DNA of 64,000 bases from an uncultured Opitutaceae bacterium (GCA_937958045.1 CALFXL010000019.1:1-64000), one strand, 5' to 3'; numbered from the stretch's first letter, positions 1 to 10,300 are shown. Made by a program: numbers and translations. The notes: a model not told the origin generated them from the sequence alone.

Positions 1-77
1 ACTGGTCGAGCCGCTTCGTCGTCCACAGCCTCGCTTTCGAAAACGACATCCTCGTGAAAGCGCGCGGCGTGGATTGA
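1..77 (+). CDS. C-terminal end of an unidentified protein (partial)
   Basis: A reading frame open from the window edge ends at a TGA at 75-77, about 30 bases before a strong terminator. The visible residues end in LAFENDILVKARGVD. The codons have the high third-position GC of the neighbouring genes, so this is probably the true 3' end of a gene. Too little is present to assign a family or function. Confidence 0.45.
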   Translation, partial: WSSRFVVHSLAFENDILVKARGVD

Positions 78-109
78 GCGCCGCTCGTTGTCGACGTTAG
101 AAAATTTAA

Positions 110-149
110 GGGCCCGCCGGTAACCCCTAACGGCGGGCCCATATTTTTC
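110..149 (+). terminator. Rho-independent terminator
   Basis: A perfect 10-bp stem (GGGCCCGCCG at 110-119 and CGGCGGGCCC at 131-140) with an 11-base loop is followed by a T-rich run. It closes the gene that enters from the left edge. The rest of 78-353 shows no gene or other element I can support. Confidence 0.85.
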
Positions 150-353
150 TTTGTCCGACTCTCCAATCGGACAATCCATGTTACCCTTTTAACCGCCTCT
201 CGGCGGGCAGCGTCCTGACGGCTGCATCTGTGTTTAAGCATCGCCCGTGCCAGCGCGAAAAGACTTCTCCGCGCTGCGCATTATCGCCCAACCCGCGCAC
301 CTCGCTGTAAAACCGTTTGCCGGTGCGCAAATTTCACCACCAATCTGCCAGGC

Positions 354-1136
354 GTGGCACTGCCTCCCATTCTCTACGAAGACGACTTCCTCATCGCGTT
401 CGACAAACCGAGCGGATTGCTCATCGCGCCCGATCGCTGGGACAAGACTCGCGAGAATCTCATGGCGATGATCCACAACAAAATGGGTCATCACGTCGCC
501 AACGTGCATCGCCTCGACGCCGACACCAGCGGCATCGTCCTCTGCGCCAAAACGAAGCCCGCGCTCGATTATCTCACCGGCCAGTTCCAAGGCCGCACGG
601 CGCAAAAACGTTATCTCGCCCTCTCCGTGGTGCTCCCGCCGGAGCGCGCGATGAAGCTCACCGGCCCGATCGTCGAACGCCAACCCGACGGCAACTTGCC
701 GGAAAATTTCACGATCGATGTCGGGCTGGGCGAAGATGAACAGCAACCCGGCCGCATGCGCGTCTTCCGCAAACGCGGCGGCAAGCCGAGCGTCACCGAA
801 TTTCGGATTCTCGAAAACTTCGGACGCTATCTGTATTTCGAGTGCCGTCCGATCACGGGCCGCACGCATCAAATCCGCGTCCATCTCGCCGCCGTCGGCG
901 CACCGATTCTCAACGATCCTTTCTACGGCGATCCCGAGGAGCGGTTGCTGCTCTCGAAGTTGAAACGTGGATACAAAGGGCGCGCCGAAGAAAAGCCGCT
1001 CGTCGCCCGTCTCGCGCTCCACGCGTTCGAACTCACGATAAAACACCCGCACACGCAGGAACCGATCACGATCCAGGCGTCCGTCCCGCACGAATTCGAA
1101 GTCGCGCTAAAATACCTGCGGAAGTTTTCCCGTTAG
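354..1136 (+). CDS. RluA-family pseudouridine synthase
   Basis: This 260-residue protein is predicted to isomerise uridine to pseudouridine in rRNA or tRNA. The signature loop HRLDADTSG is at residues 52-60, and its first aspartate (D55) is the expected catalytic nucleophile. A second family block, TGRTHQIRVHLAAVGAPILND, lies near residues 168-188. There is no N-terminal S4 RNA-binding domain, so it resembles the short RluA/RluC-like or TruC-like enzymes. The start is a GTG at 354, just before the conserved ILYEDDFLIAFDKPSG segment. The exact target base cannot be read from the sequence. It is followed by a 71-base gap and a gene of unknown function on the same strand. Confidence 0.9.
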   Translation: MALPPILYEDDFLIAFDKPSGLLIAPDRWDKTRENLMAMIHNKMGHHVANVHRLDADTSGIVLCAKTKPALDYLTGQFQGRTAQKRYLALSVVLPPERAMKLTGPIVERQPDGNLPENFTIDVGLGEDEQQPGRMRVFRKRGGKPSVTEFRILENFGRYLYFECRPITGRTHQIRVHLAAVGAPILNDPFYGDPEERLLLSKLKRGYKGRAEEKPLVARLALHAFELTIKHPHTQEPITIQASVPHEFEVALKYLRKFSR

Positions 1137-1207
1137 AAGCGACGACAGCACATCCACAGGTTGACCTCGGCTCAACGCACGCCAGCGTGCGCAAAAATCC
1201 CGCGCCC

Positions 1208-1687
1208 ATGAAACTGTCCTTCACACAAAAGGAATACGCCCGCCTGCTCGAAATGAGCTACCTCGCGATGTGGGTCGCCGGCTCGCACGACGCCAATAGT
1301 CCCGCCGCGCGCCGCTACGCCGAGCTCGAGCAGAAGTTGCTCGCCGCCGCCACAGCCATGGGATGCGCCGAGCTCGTCGAAGGAGATGTCGAAAACGGCG
1401 GGCCGTTGTTTCCTTCGCGCAAACTGGAGGAAAAGCCCGCGATCAACAAAGCGATCGACGCCTTCGAGGAAGCGGCCTTCTGGGACTCGTTGGTATCGCG
1501 CCTCGCCGAGCGCGATTACGAACGCGAGCTCCTGAAAGATCCGCCGCCTGCATCGTGGTCGGACGAAGAACGCGAGCAACACATGAACCGCCGTCTCGAG
1601 GCGCTGGAGGAGCGTTACTGGGCCGAGTTCGAAAAACACGGGCTCGACAACCTTCTCGTGCTGTTCGGCAGTGACCGTCTTTCGTGA
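1208..1687 (+). CDS. Conserved hypothetical protein
   Basis: A 159-residue acidic, mostly helical soluble protein that I do not recognise. It starts at an ATG (MKLSFTQKEYARLLEMSYLA) and has no signal peptide, membrane segment or metal-binding cluster. The C-terminal half is rich in Glu and Arg, around residues 100-145. Its stop codon overlaps the GTG start of the downstream rhombosortase (GTGA), so the two are very probably co-transcribed and translationally coupled. That coupling is the only clue to its role. Confidence 0.75.
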   Translation: MKLSFTQKEYARLLEMSYLAMWVAGSHDANSPAARRYAELEQKLLAAATAMGCAELVEGDVENGGPLFPSRKLEEKPAINKAIDAFEEAAFWDSLVSRLAERDYERELLKDPPPASWSDEEREQHMNRRLEALEERYWAEFEKHGLDNLLVLFGSDRLS

Positions 1688-2340
1688 GCCCGCCCCTGTT
1701 CCCCCTCCGCGATTATCTCCGGCACGAGCTGCCCTCGTGGCGGGTCTTTCCGTGGTCATTCCTAGCCGTCGCGCTCGTATCCACAATTTCGATACTCTGG
1801 CCTTCCGGCCGCGATGCGTTGATCTATGACCGCCACGCCATCGAAACGGGCGAATGGTGGCGTTTGTTCTCGGGCAACATCGTTCACTTCGGCTGGCTTC
1901 ACTACTTCGCCGACACGGGTCTCTGGCTCATCATCGCCTGGTTCGTCGAACGCGTGTATCCGCGCCTCGCGCGCGCGAGCCTGTTGTTCATGGCCCTCGC
2001 GGTAACGGGCGCGGTGTACTACTTCGATCCCACGATGCTTCGCTACGGCGGGCTGTCCGGGATGAATGTGGGCTATCTCGTTTTCCTCGCGCTCGCCGGC
2101 TGGCAGAAATCGTGGCGCGATTGGTTTTGGCCAGCGATCCTCGGCATTCATGTGCTCGAGCTCATTCTCGAATCCACTTGGGGCCATGGCATGATCCAGT
2201 TCGACACCCCGGGCATCCGCGTTGCCACCATCGCACACGTCGGCGGCATCGCCTTTGGACTCGCGCTGTGGATCGGCCTCAACTTCGCACGCCGTAGTCG
2301 AAATCTGGATACAAACGAAGAGGCCCGCGTCCGTCACTGA
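1684..2340 (+). CDS. rrtA: Rhombosortase (rhomboid-family intramembrane serine protease)
   Basis: A 218-residue multi-pass membrane protein of the rhomboid clan. The nucleophile motif GLSG is at residues 123-126 (Ser125), and the partner histidine is in ATIAHVGG (His185). The EWWRLFSGNIVHFGWLHYF segment near 57-75 is the typical rhombosortase form of the rhomboid WR/H motif. Members cleave the GlyGly-CTERM tail of exported proteins in the inner membrane before surface release. The convergent neighbour encodes a protein with exactly such a tail, which supports the specific call over generic rhomboid protease. The start is a GTG overlapping the stop of the upstream gene. Confidence 0.85.
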   Translation: MSPPLFPLRDYLRHELPSWRVFPWSFLAVALVSTISILWPSGRDALIYDRHAIETGEWWRLFSGNIVHFGWLHYFADTGLWLIIAWFVERVYPRLARASLLFMALAVTGAVYYFDPTMLRYGGLSGMNVGYLVFLALAGWQKSWRDWFWPAILGIHVLELILESTWGHGMIQFDTPGIRVATIAHVGGIAFGLALWIGLNFARRSRNLDTNEEARVRH

Positions 2341-2361
2341 GACGAACGCGGGCCGTTGTTA
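2322..2361. terminator. Stem-loop between convergent genes
   Basis: A 9-bp perfect stem (GGCCCGCGT at 2322-2330, ACGCGGGCC at 2346-2354) spans the end of the rhombosortase gene and sits before the stop of the convergent exoprotein gene. T-runs on either side are weak, so it may be an inefficient bidirectional terminator. Confidence 0.55.
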
Positions 2362-2374
2362 GTCTTTCAAGAAC

Positions 2375-5300
2375 TTAGCGTCGGCGCTGAAGGGCTCGCA
2401 TCGCGACGAGCAGGAGCAGCGCACCGAGATAACCGAGGCTCGGCGAACCGCCGCCACCACCGCCACCGCCCGAAGGTTGTGCCGGCGGAGGAGCAGGCGG
2501 TTGATTCACCGTCAGCTTGAACGGCGTGCTCACCACGCCCTCGCCGGAGGCGAGAACGGCGACAACCGTGTAGTCAGCCGCGTCGGAGTCGGCCGCCGAT
2601 TGCACCGTGAACGTCGCCGACGTGGCGCCGGTGATGACCGTGTGATTGCGGCGCCACTGATACGACGTCGCGGTTGCGCCCGTGACGTTCGCGGTGAGCG
2701 TGAACGCCGATCCGCGCGTCACCGTGGCGGTGCCGGAGATCGAAGCCGAACGCGCCGTCGGCGCCGTGATGTTTCCGCCAGCGATGTTGCCCGCGCCCGC
2801 GGTGACATCGCCGGTCACATTGGCCGCTGCCGGCAACACATAGGAATACGACGGCAGGAAGACGGTGTCAGTGCCCGCATTCGCGGTCGTGCCCGTGGTC
2901 GCGGTATAAACATTATCGATCGTGCGCACGCGTCCGGTGCCGCTGCGCAAGAGCGGATTGTTGATGCCGGTGTACACATTGCGCTCGCTGAGCAGTTGGC
3001 CGCCATCGCGGACATCGGTGCCGTCGGTGTTGCCCGAGGCATCGAGAAGATTGCCGAAGGCGTGCACCTGCGCGTTGACGATGTACGGCATGCGATGCGT
3101 GACGCCGGTGGACCAACGGTTGTGATGCAACGTGACGCGCGGCGTCGTCGCGGTCGCGGTATCGTTACCGATCAACACGCTGTACCGGTGCACGGTCTGC
3201 GCGTTGGTGTAATCGAATTCGTTCCACGAAACCGTGATGCGATCCGCGCCGTTGCTGATGCGCAGCGCGTGATCCGCGCAGTTGAAGAACGAGCAGTGCG
3301 TGATGAGGACATCTCGCGCGCCATCGATCGTGACGCCATCGCCGCCATCCGTGTACGCGTCGCCGGCAATGTTGGTGCCGGGATTGGTGATGTTGAGGCC
3401 GCGGATAACAACGTTGGTCGTGCTGGCCCCCAGGCGGAGATTACCGACCAATGTGGCCCCCGCATCGAGACCTTGGATGGTCTTGTTCGATTTCACGTTC
3501 ACGGGCGTATCCAAATTTATGATACCGGCGATCGTGATGACCGCGGCGGCATCGGACTCCGCAAGTGTGCGGAACGAAGCGGCATCGAGCACGGTGGCCA
3601 CGGCAGCCGAGCCGCCGCCGGTGGTCGCTGAGGCGAAGCCGTCGGCCGCAGGTGCGGGATAAGTGACGCCGACCGCCAGTGAGGCGGCGTTGCTGGCCAC
3701 GGATCCGAGCGCGTTTTGAGCCACGACCCGGTACCAACCGATATCGGCAGTCGTCGCGGAAGCGATCGCGAGCGTCGTGCTCGTCTGACCGTCGAGATCC
3801 GTGAACGTAGTGCCGTCCGCACTTCGCTGCCATTGATAGGTAAACGGACCGGTACCTGAGACGCTCACCGAGAACTCGGCCGCCGAGCCCGACGCGACCG
3901 ACACGTTTTGCGGCTGGGTCACGAAGGTGACGGGCTGCGTCATATGCACGTCGAGACGCACGTTATCGACGCCCGCCATCGCCGCACCGGTGGAGCTGGT
4001 GCTCGTTACTAGAATTCCGAGGCGCATCGTCGTGCCGCCGAGCGCGGAAACATCCATGATCTGCGCCGCATCGAGTCGCAGCGCGCTATCCGCTGATGTA
4101 GGAATGTAAGATGGAACGATCGTGAGCCCGCCGACCGAGGGCACGCCCGTCGAGGGGAACAGACCGTAACGGAGCTCCACATTTTCCGCGCTCAAACCGC
4201 CCAGATGGCGCAACGCAAAGGCCGCGCTGATCGTGGCACTGCGCGCGCCCACGGGAATGGCGACATCCTGATAGAGGACGCTCGAATAGCGCGGGCCGGA
4301 GGTGTTGCTGACACCGGCCAACGCGAGATGCGTGCCGTCGGTCGCCGCAAAGCCGGGCTCGTTTGTCAGCGGTTCCGTGCCGGGAGCCGTCACGGCAACA
4401 AAACTCGCGGAACCAGTGCTGCCCGTCGTGTCGCCCGCAACCGCGGTCCAGCTTTCCAGACCATTTTCAAAGGAGCCGTTGACCACAAGCTGTTGGAACT
4501 CGTCCGCATAGGTATAGCGGGAGGTTGTATTCACTTGGCTGATACCAGCCGGTGTCGTCACCGTGATATCCACCGCGCCCGCGGCCTGAGCCGGAGCGAT
4601 CGCCACGATGCGATCATTTCCATAGGCCGTGAAGGACGCGTCCACGCTGCCGAAGCTGACCTTGGAAACATCAGCGAAGTCGCTGCCCTCGATGATCACC
4701 GAGTTGCCGCCGGTGGGCGAACCAGCCGCAGGCAGGATAGCGCTAATGGCCGGCGCCGAACCGATGTAGAGCGAGAGCGCAGCGGAGGCCGGGCTTACAT
4801 TGCCCGCGGCATCCGTCGCCGTGGCGGTCAACGAGTGTGTGCCCTGCGCGAGATCCGCGGACGGCGTGATGCTCCAATTTCCGCCGACGGCGGTCACGGT
4901 GCCGATCACCGTCGCGCCATCATAAAGGGTCACTGTTGCACCCGCTTCGGCCGTGCCGGTGAAGACTGGGCGAACATTCGCCGTCGGGTTCTCCGCCGTG
5001 GTTGGCGTCGAAGGCGCGGGCGGCGCCTGCGTATCGATGGCGTAGCTGTTGGACGTGGGAGTGCCACTGCCGGCATTGCCGGCGGCGTCCTGCACGCCGG
5101 AGGCCGTGAGCGTGACTACATTGGTCGGCGCGGACACATCAGCGGCCGGCGTCAACGTGGCCGTCCATGTAATGCTATCGCTGGTCGTGAGCGAGCTCAG
5201 CGTGGCGTTTTGCGCCGAGAGGTCGTCGAGGTCGAAACCGGAAACCGGCTCGCTGAAAACAATCGTGACGGTCGCTGTCTGGCCGGAGCCGAGTGCATCC

Positions 5301-7033
5301 GTCGGGCTGACCGTGAGTGTCGCGGTCGGACGAATACCATCGATCACCAACGCCTTTTGTCCCGCGAGCGATTGCGGAGTGCCTGGCGCTGGCAAGGTGA
5401 GGTTTGCCGGGGAAATGCCGCTGCTCATCGAGGCGCCATTCAGCGCGAGTGCGGAGGTGCTGACATAATCGAGATCCGCGCTCACATCGCCCTCTTGGAC
5501 CGTGTAGGTAAACTCGACTTGGGAGGCCATACCGAGGACGAAAGTCGCGCTACGATCGACACCCCCGGTTTCCAACGTAAGCGAAGGCGTGCCCCCCGTG
5601 GTGTCCACGATGACAGGCATATCGAAATTAACCCACACCCGAATTTCATCTCCGATCTTCTTGGGGCCGTCTGCGGTGGGAGAGGAAACCGAGAGCACTT
5701 TCGGTCTCGGAGCATTTACGGTGACGGGAACGATGTTCACATCACTGAGGGCACCGCCCAATCCGGTCGCGCCTTGATCGTTGGCGAAGATCTCCAAAAC
5801 CGCCGGTAGCTGTATTCCAGGCGTGAAGCGGAGTCCGTCGAGAGCGGCGTTGATGTCATCCAGCGTACCGCTGAAGCTCATGAGTTGATCGTCCGTGCCA
5901 TCGCCCACCGTAAACGTGAGGCCGCTGGTGGTGCTGAGACTCAAGGAGGCGCCCGTAAGACTAACCGAAAGCGTCACCAACAGGGGCGAGGAGCCCGCGT
6001 CCACATCCGCGATCGCGACGCGATTGTTGTTCGCAGCGCTAAAAACCAAAGGCTCACCCAACCATGTCTCCTGCGGGCCGGGCACGGTAATCACGGGTGC
6101 GTCATTAACCGCCGCGATCGCCAGCGTGGCCGTGGTCGATGCAGATTTGGCGCCGCCCTCGCCGCTGTGACCATTGTCGTTGGCGGTCACCGTGAGCGTG
6201 ACATTGCCCGCGACATCCGCAGCCGGCGTATAAGTGAGGCCGTTGGCGGCGATGAACGCGTTCAGATTTGCCAAAGTGCCGTTGAGCGTCAGCGCACTTG
6301 CAGTACCGCCCACCGTGACACCACCACCCGACGTCGCCGACAACGCGCCGGAAGGCACCGAGAAGGTCACCGTCAATGCGCCGCTATCCGCATCCGGATC
6401 GCTGAATGAGATCCCGGTGAGCGCGGCGGCGGTATCTTCTGTGAAAGCGAATGACGCCGGCGCCGCGATGATGGGTGGGTCGTTGGTGGCGACGACGCGG
6501 AGCGTTTTGTTGGCGGTCGAGGTTTCGGCACCATCGCTCACGTGATACGTCAAGGTGCGCGGCGCGATGACGGGAGTGTTGTGAGTGTTGGAAAAGATCA
6601 GCAAACGCAGCACCTCCTGCCATTGCGCGATCGGCGGCGGCGCGCCTTTCGGGGCGATCGTCAACACGCCCGTCGCCGAATCGAACGTCGCGGTGAAAAC
6701 GCCTTCGAGGTGAACGGGCACATCGATCGACAACCAGTCGTGCAGATAACTGTAATTGGCCGAAATCGTCACCGTGACCGAGGTGAACGTCGTGTTGTCG
6801 GGATCCGAAAGTGTGACGCCGGGATCCACCGCCACCGTTATCGTGTCACTGCCCTCCGGTTCGACAAAGGTCGTCTCGCCAGGAGACAACTGAATGATCG
6901 GCGGAGCCGCGACCAATTGGTTGGCGCCGACGAGCGCCAACAGACCCACCATCACCCAAAGCCGGAATATAGTTTTCACGAAAGAAGAGAGTTGAGCTTG
7001 AACAACAACCATAGGATCGAGCCTACGGACCAT
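2375..7033 (-). CDS. Giant secreted multidomain protein with pectate-lyase (PL1-like) domain and GlyGly-CTERM tail
   Basis: About 1550 residues. A hydrophobic signal peptide ends near VAAPP (about residue 45). Next come cadherin-like/Ig-like repeats (about 50-440), bacterial Ig-like domains (about 570-760), an IPT/TIG-type domain (about 760-845), a carbohydrate-binding-like jelly-roll region (about 850-1035) and an Ig domain (about 1040-1130). A right-handed beta-helix of pectate lyase family 1 type follows (about 1135-1420), then another Ig-like domain. The helix carries LITHCSFFNCADHALRIS and VTLHHNRWSTGVTHRMPYI, matching the PL1 calcium/substrate and catalytic Arg regions, although the usual second Arg of RxPR is Tyr. 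The C-terminus is a Gly-rich run, a hydrophobic segment and an Arg cluster, which is the GlyGly-CTERM signature. It is likely exported and processed by the adjacent rhombosortase. Start choice is uncertain: there is no clear ribosome site, and TTG at 7042 or ATG at 7012 are alternatives. Confidence 0.85.
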   Translation of the reverse strand: MVRRLDPMVVVQAQLSSFVKTIFRLWVMVGLLALVGANQLVAAPPIIQLSPGETTFVEPEGSDTITVAVDPGVTLSDPDNTTFTSVTVTISANYSYLHDWLSIDVPVHLEGVFTATFDSATGVLTIAPKGAPPPIAQWQEVLRLLIFSNTHNTPVIAPRTLTYHVSDGAETSTANKTLRVVATNDPPIIAAPASFAFTEDTAAALTGISFSDPDADSGALTVTFSVPSGALSATSGGGVTVGGTASALTLNGTLANLNAFIAANGLTYTPAADVAGNVTLTVTANDNGHSGEGGAKSASTTATLAIAAVNDAPVITVPGPQETWLGEPLVFSAANNNRVAIADVDAGSSPLLVTLSVSLTGASLSLSTTSGLTFTVGDGTDDQLMSFSGTLDDINAALDGLRFTPGIQLPAVLEIFANDQGATGLGGALSDVNIVPVTVNAPRPKVLSVSSPTADGPKKIGDEIRVWVNFDMPVIVDTTGGTPSLTLETGGVDRSATFVLGMASQVEFTYTVQEGDVSADLDYVSTSALALNGASMSSGISPANLTLPAPGTPQSLAGQKALVIDGIRPTATLTVSPTDALGSGQTATVTIVFSEPVSGFDLDDLSAQNATLSSLTTSDSITWTATLTPAADVSAPTNVVTLTASGVQDAAGNAGSGTPTSNSYAIDTQAPPAPSTPTTAENPTANVRPVFTGTAEAGATVTLYDGATVIGTVTAVGGNWSITPSADLAQGTHSLTATATDAAGNVSPASAALSLYIGSAPAISAILPAAGSPTGGNSVIIEGSDFADVSKVSFGSVDASFTAYGNDRIVAIAPAQAAGAVDITVTTPAGISQVNTTSRYTYADEFQQLVVNGSFENGLESWTAVAGDTTGSTGSASFVAVTAPGTEPLTNEPGFAATDGTHLALAGVSNTSGPRYSSVLYQDVAIPVGARSATISAAFALRHLGGLSAENVELRYGLFPSTGVPSVGGLTIVPSYIPTSADSALRLDAAQIMDVSALGGTTMRLGILVTSTSSTGAAMAGVDNVRLDVHMTQPVTFVTQPQNVSVASGSAAEFSVSVSGTGPFTYQWQRSADGTTFTDLDGQTSTTLAIASATTADIGWYRVVAQNALGSVASNAASLAVGVTYPAPAADGFASATTGGGSAAVATVLDAASFRTLAESDAAAVITIAGIINLDTPVNVKSNKTIQGLDAGATLVGNLRLGASTTNVVIRGLNITNPGTNIAGDAYTDGGDGVTIDGARDVLITHCSFFNCADHALRISNGADRITVSWNEFDYTNAQTVHRYSVLIGNDTATATTPRVTLHHNRWSTGVTHRMPYIVNAQVHAFGNLLDASGNTDGTDVRDGGQLLSERNVYTGINNPLLRSGTGRVRTIDNVYTATTGTTANAGTDTVFLPSYSYVLPAAANVTGDVTAGAGNIAGGNITAPTARSASISGTATVTRGSAFTLTANVTGATATSYQWRRNHTVITGATSATFTVQSAADSDAADYTVVAVLASGEGVVSTPFKLTVNQPPAPPPAQPSGGGGGGGGSPSLGYLGALLLLVAMRALQRRR

Positions 7034-7375
7034 ACGCGGCAACTTTTAAAGGGAAGCTGGAAAACGCGATGAGCGACAACCCACCTTGGAAAGCTTCCGC
7101 GCCCGGCACCGGACAAGACGATTTCTGATGCGTTCCGCAGAAGCTAGCGCGGATAAGCAGTTTGCGGGAAACCCTGAATAAGTATTCTCCATTCCTCCGA
7201 TGCCTGGGCCACGTTTTCACCCGAAGCAAACCGCGATTCGAATGGCATCCCCGGGCAGGTCGATTTATACACTTTTATATAAAAGCCCGGCGACAATCCC
7301 GATTATTAATAGGGTATTCTTCCGAATAAATCGCCCCCTCCGCGATTGTTTATAGAATCGCCGTTCGGCATCGTT
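7034..7375. promoter_or_regulatory. AT-rich intergenic region with the likely promoter of the exoprotein gene
   Basis: No gene is supported here. The stretch 7260-7335 is markedly AT-rich compared with its surroundings and contains TTTATATAAAAG and TATTAATAATC on the minus strand, both plausible -10 regions for the giant exoprotein gene. The leader from there to the start codon would be about 230-300 bases. I found no recognisable riboswitch in it. Confidence 0.4.
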
Positions 7376-10300
7376 TCAGTAAAAATCGTGCGACGCTTGC
7401 ACGGGGAGCGCATTGAGCTGCAACGGCTCGATTTTTTCGGCGCGAACATGCGCCACGCCGGCCTTGTGCTGGAGTTTTCCCGAGATCCGCAGAGCGGGTT
7501 CTTGCGTTACGACCAATCGCTTTTCCTCAAAAAGCCGCACAGTAACGATCGCGTTGGCGACGCCGGTTTCGTCTTCCAAAGAAACAAACACCACGCCTTT
7601 CGCGGTGCCCGGCCGCTGACGACAGATCACGCTTCCCGCGATCGTCACCCACTGACCGTCTTTCTCGACGATGAGTTCGTTGGCAGGTGTCACCTCGGGC
7701 AAGGCGTGACGGAAAAGTTTCATCGGATGATCGCCCGCCGTCAGCGACATCCCTTCGAAGTCCGCGGCGATCCGCTCGGCGAGCGTCATGCGCTTCAACG
7801 GAAAATCGGCATGCGCCGTTCCGTCGCTCCGACCTTCGAAAAAATCCGGCGTTTGCTCCTGCGCGTGGCGAAAAAGCGTTTCATCGGCGGACCACGCAGC
7901 CTCGACCTGCCAGAGCGCGGCCCGGCGATGCGGCGCAAAGGCGTTGAGCGCGCCGGTCGCTGCCAACGCACGTCGCTCCGCGGCTGAAAACGGCGTGCGC
8001 GCAAGAAAATCGTTCATCGATCGAATCGGCTTTCGCGCGCGCTCCGCCAACAGGGCGCGCACGGCCGCTTCTTTTAAGCCTCGCACGTAACTCAGTCCGA
8101 TGCGGATGGCTCCGTCCGACTCGACCGAAAATCCCCACTCGGATTTCACCACGCAGACCGGATGAATCTTCAGTCCGCAATAACGACGCGCATCCTGCAG
8201 AAGCGTCGCCGGCGAATAGAAACCCATCGGCTGATTGTTCAGCAAACACGCAAAAAACTCCGCGGGCCGATGTCGTTTCAGCCACGAGCTCGCATACGCG
8301 AGCAGCGCGAAGGAGATCGCGTGGCTTTCGGGAAAACCATAAAATGCAAACGCCGAAACCGCCTCGACGATTTTATCGATGACCGCCGGCGAATGACCGC
8401 GCGCCTGCAGATGATCGCGCAGCTTCGCTTTGATGCGATCGAGCCGTCGCGTGTTTTTAGTAAATCCCATCGCGCGCCGCAGCTCCTCCGCTTCGCCGCC
8501 GGTGAAGCCCGCCAGCTGCATGGCGATCGCGATCATCTGTTCCTGAAATAATATAACGCCCATCGTGCGGCGCAGGATCGGCTCCAGCTTTGGCTCCAAT
8601 GACGGATCTATATAATCGACCGGTTCCTCGCCTTTGCGTCGTCGGATCAACGGATGCACGAGATTTCCCACGATCGGTCCGGGGCGCACGATCGCCACTT
8701 GCATGGCGAGATCGTAGAGATTGCGGGGACGAAAACGCGGCAAGGTGCTCATCTGCGCGCGACTCTCGATTTGAAAAACCCCGACCGTTTTCGCTTCGCA
8801 GATCATGTCGTACGTGGCCACGTCGTCGCGCGGAAGTTCGTCGAACGACTTCGGTCCATCCGGCCGCCGCGCGCAGAGTTCAAAACATTCTTGCAGCACG
8901 GCCATCATGCCGAGTCCGAGAAAATCGATCTTCACCAACCCGAGATTTTCGCAGTCGTCCTTGTCCCATTGCACGATCGTGCGCCCTTCCATCGACGCCG
9001 GCTCCAGCGGCACCACGCGATTAAGTTTTCCCGGACAAAGCACCATGCCGCCCGAGTGCTGCCCCAGATGACGCGGCAGTCCTTTCACTTGCCGGCACAA
9101 TGCGACCAACGCCGAGAAGCGCGGATGTTCGCGCGGCAAGCCCGCCGTCCGCAGTTGATCTTCGAGCTGCAAGGTGTGCGGAAAATCGCCGTTCGCATAC
9201 AACGCCGAGAAACGATTCAGCGCGTCCTCGGGCAACCCGAGCACTTTGCCCATCTCGCGAATCGTGCTGCGCCCGCGATACGTGACGACATTGGCCACCA
9301 TCGCGGCGCCGTGCGGTTGATAACGTTTATAGATTTCCTGAATGACTTCTTCGCGACGCTCGCCGCTGGGAAGATCCAAATCGACGTCGGGCCACGAGGG
9401 ATTTCCGTCAGCGCCGATCCGGCCTTCGCTCAGAAAACGTTCGAACAACAATTCGTGCTCCAACGGATTCACCGCGGTGATGCCCAACACATAACACACC
9501 GCGCTGTTGGCCGCGCTGCCTCGACCTTGGATGAGCGTGCCGCGCTCCTCGCGCGCCCATTGGCAGATATCCCAAATAATCAAAAAATAACCGGCAAAAC
9601 CCAGGCGACAGATGAGCTCGAGCTCGTGCTGGAGTTTGTCGCGCAAACTCGGCGTCAGCGCTCGGCCGAATTTTTTCTCGGCACACGCGAACGTCGTTTT
9701 CCGCAGATAAGAATCCATCGTCTCGTCGTCGGGAACGGGAAACGCGGGAAAGGTATAACCGAGATTCTGAAGCGTGAACTCCAGCCGATCGGCGATGCGC
9801 ACGGTGTTCTCCACCGCCTGCGGATAGTCGGAAAACAACGCGCGCATTTGCGCGGCGGAGCGCAGATGACGCTCCGCGTTTTCCGAGAGAAGCCGTCCTG
9901 CGCGATCCAGCGTGGTGTGATGACGCAGACAAGTGAACGCGTCGGCCACGATTCTTCCCGCCGGCGTCGCATGACGCGCGCCGCTCGTCGCCAGCAGCGG
10001 CAAACGCTGTGCCTCCGCCAGATCCGCGAGCAAACGCAGTTGTGTATCCTCTCCTCGGATACGGCGCCGCTGCATTTCCACGCAGACATTGTCCGCGCCG
10101 AAGATGTTTTTTAAGCGCGCAACGGTCTCGTTGGCGGAGCGCAGATCGCCTTGGGAAAGCGCGCGCGACACCGCGCCGTCTTCATCGCCGGTGAGCGCGA
10201 TCAAACCATCCGCGTGTTCCGTCAACTCCGTCCACGTCGCGAAACACGGGCGTTTTCGATTCTGCGGATCTTCACCCGGCGGCATTCCTGCCGGCGTCAC

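Noticed and set aside
4205..5809. 534-residue plus-strand open frame inside the exoprotein gene
   Set aside because: Arg/Gly-rich shadow of the giant minus-strand gene, with no recognisable domain.
7140..7262. Possible c-di-GMP (GEMM) riboswitch in the exoprotein leader
   Set aside because: AGCAAACC is reminiscent of the aptamer, but the second conserved block and pairing are absent and it lies on the wrong strand.
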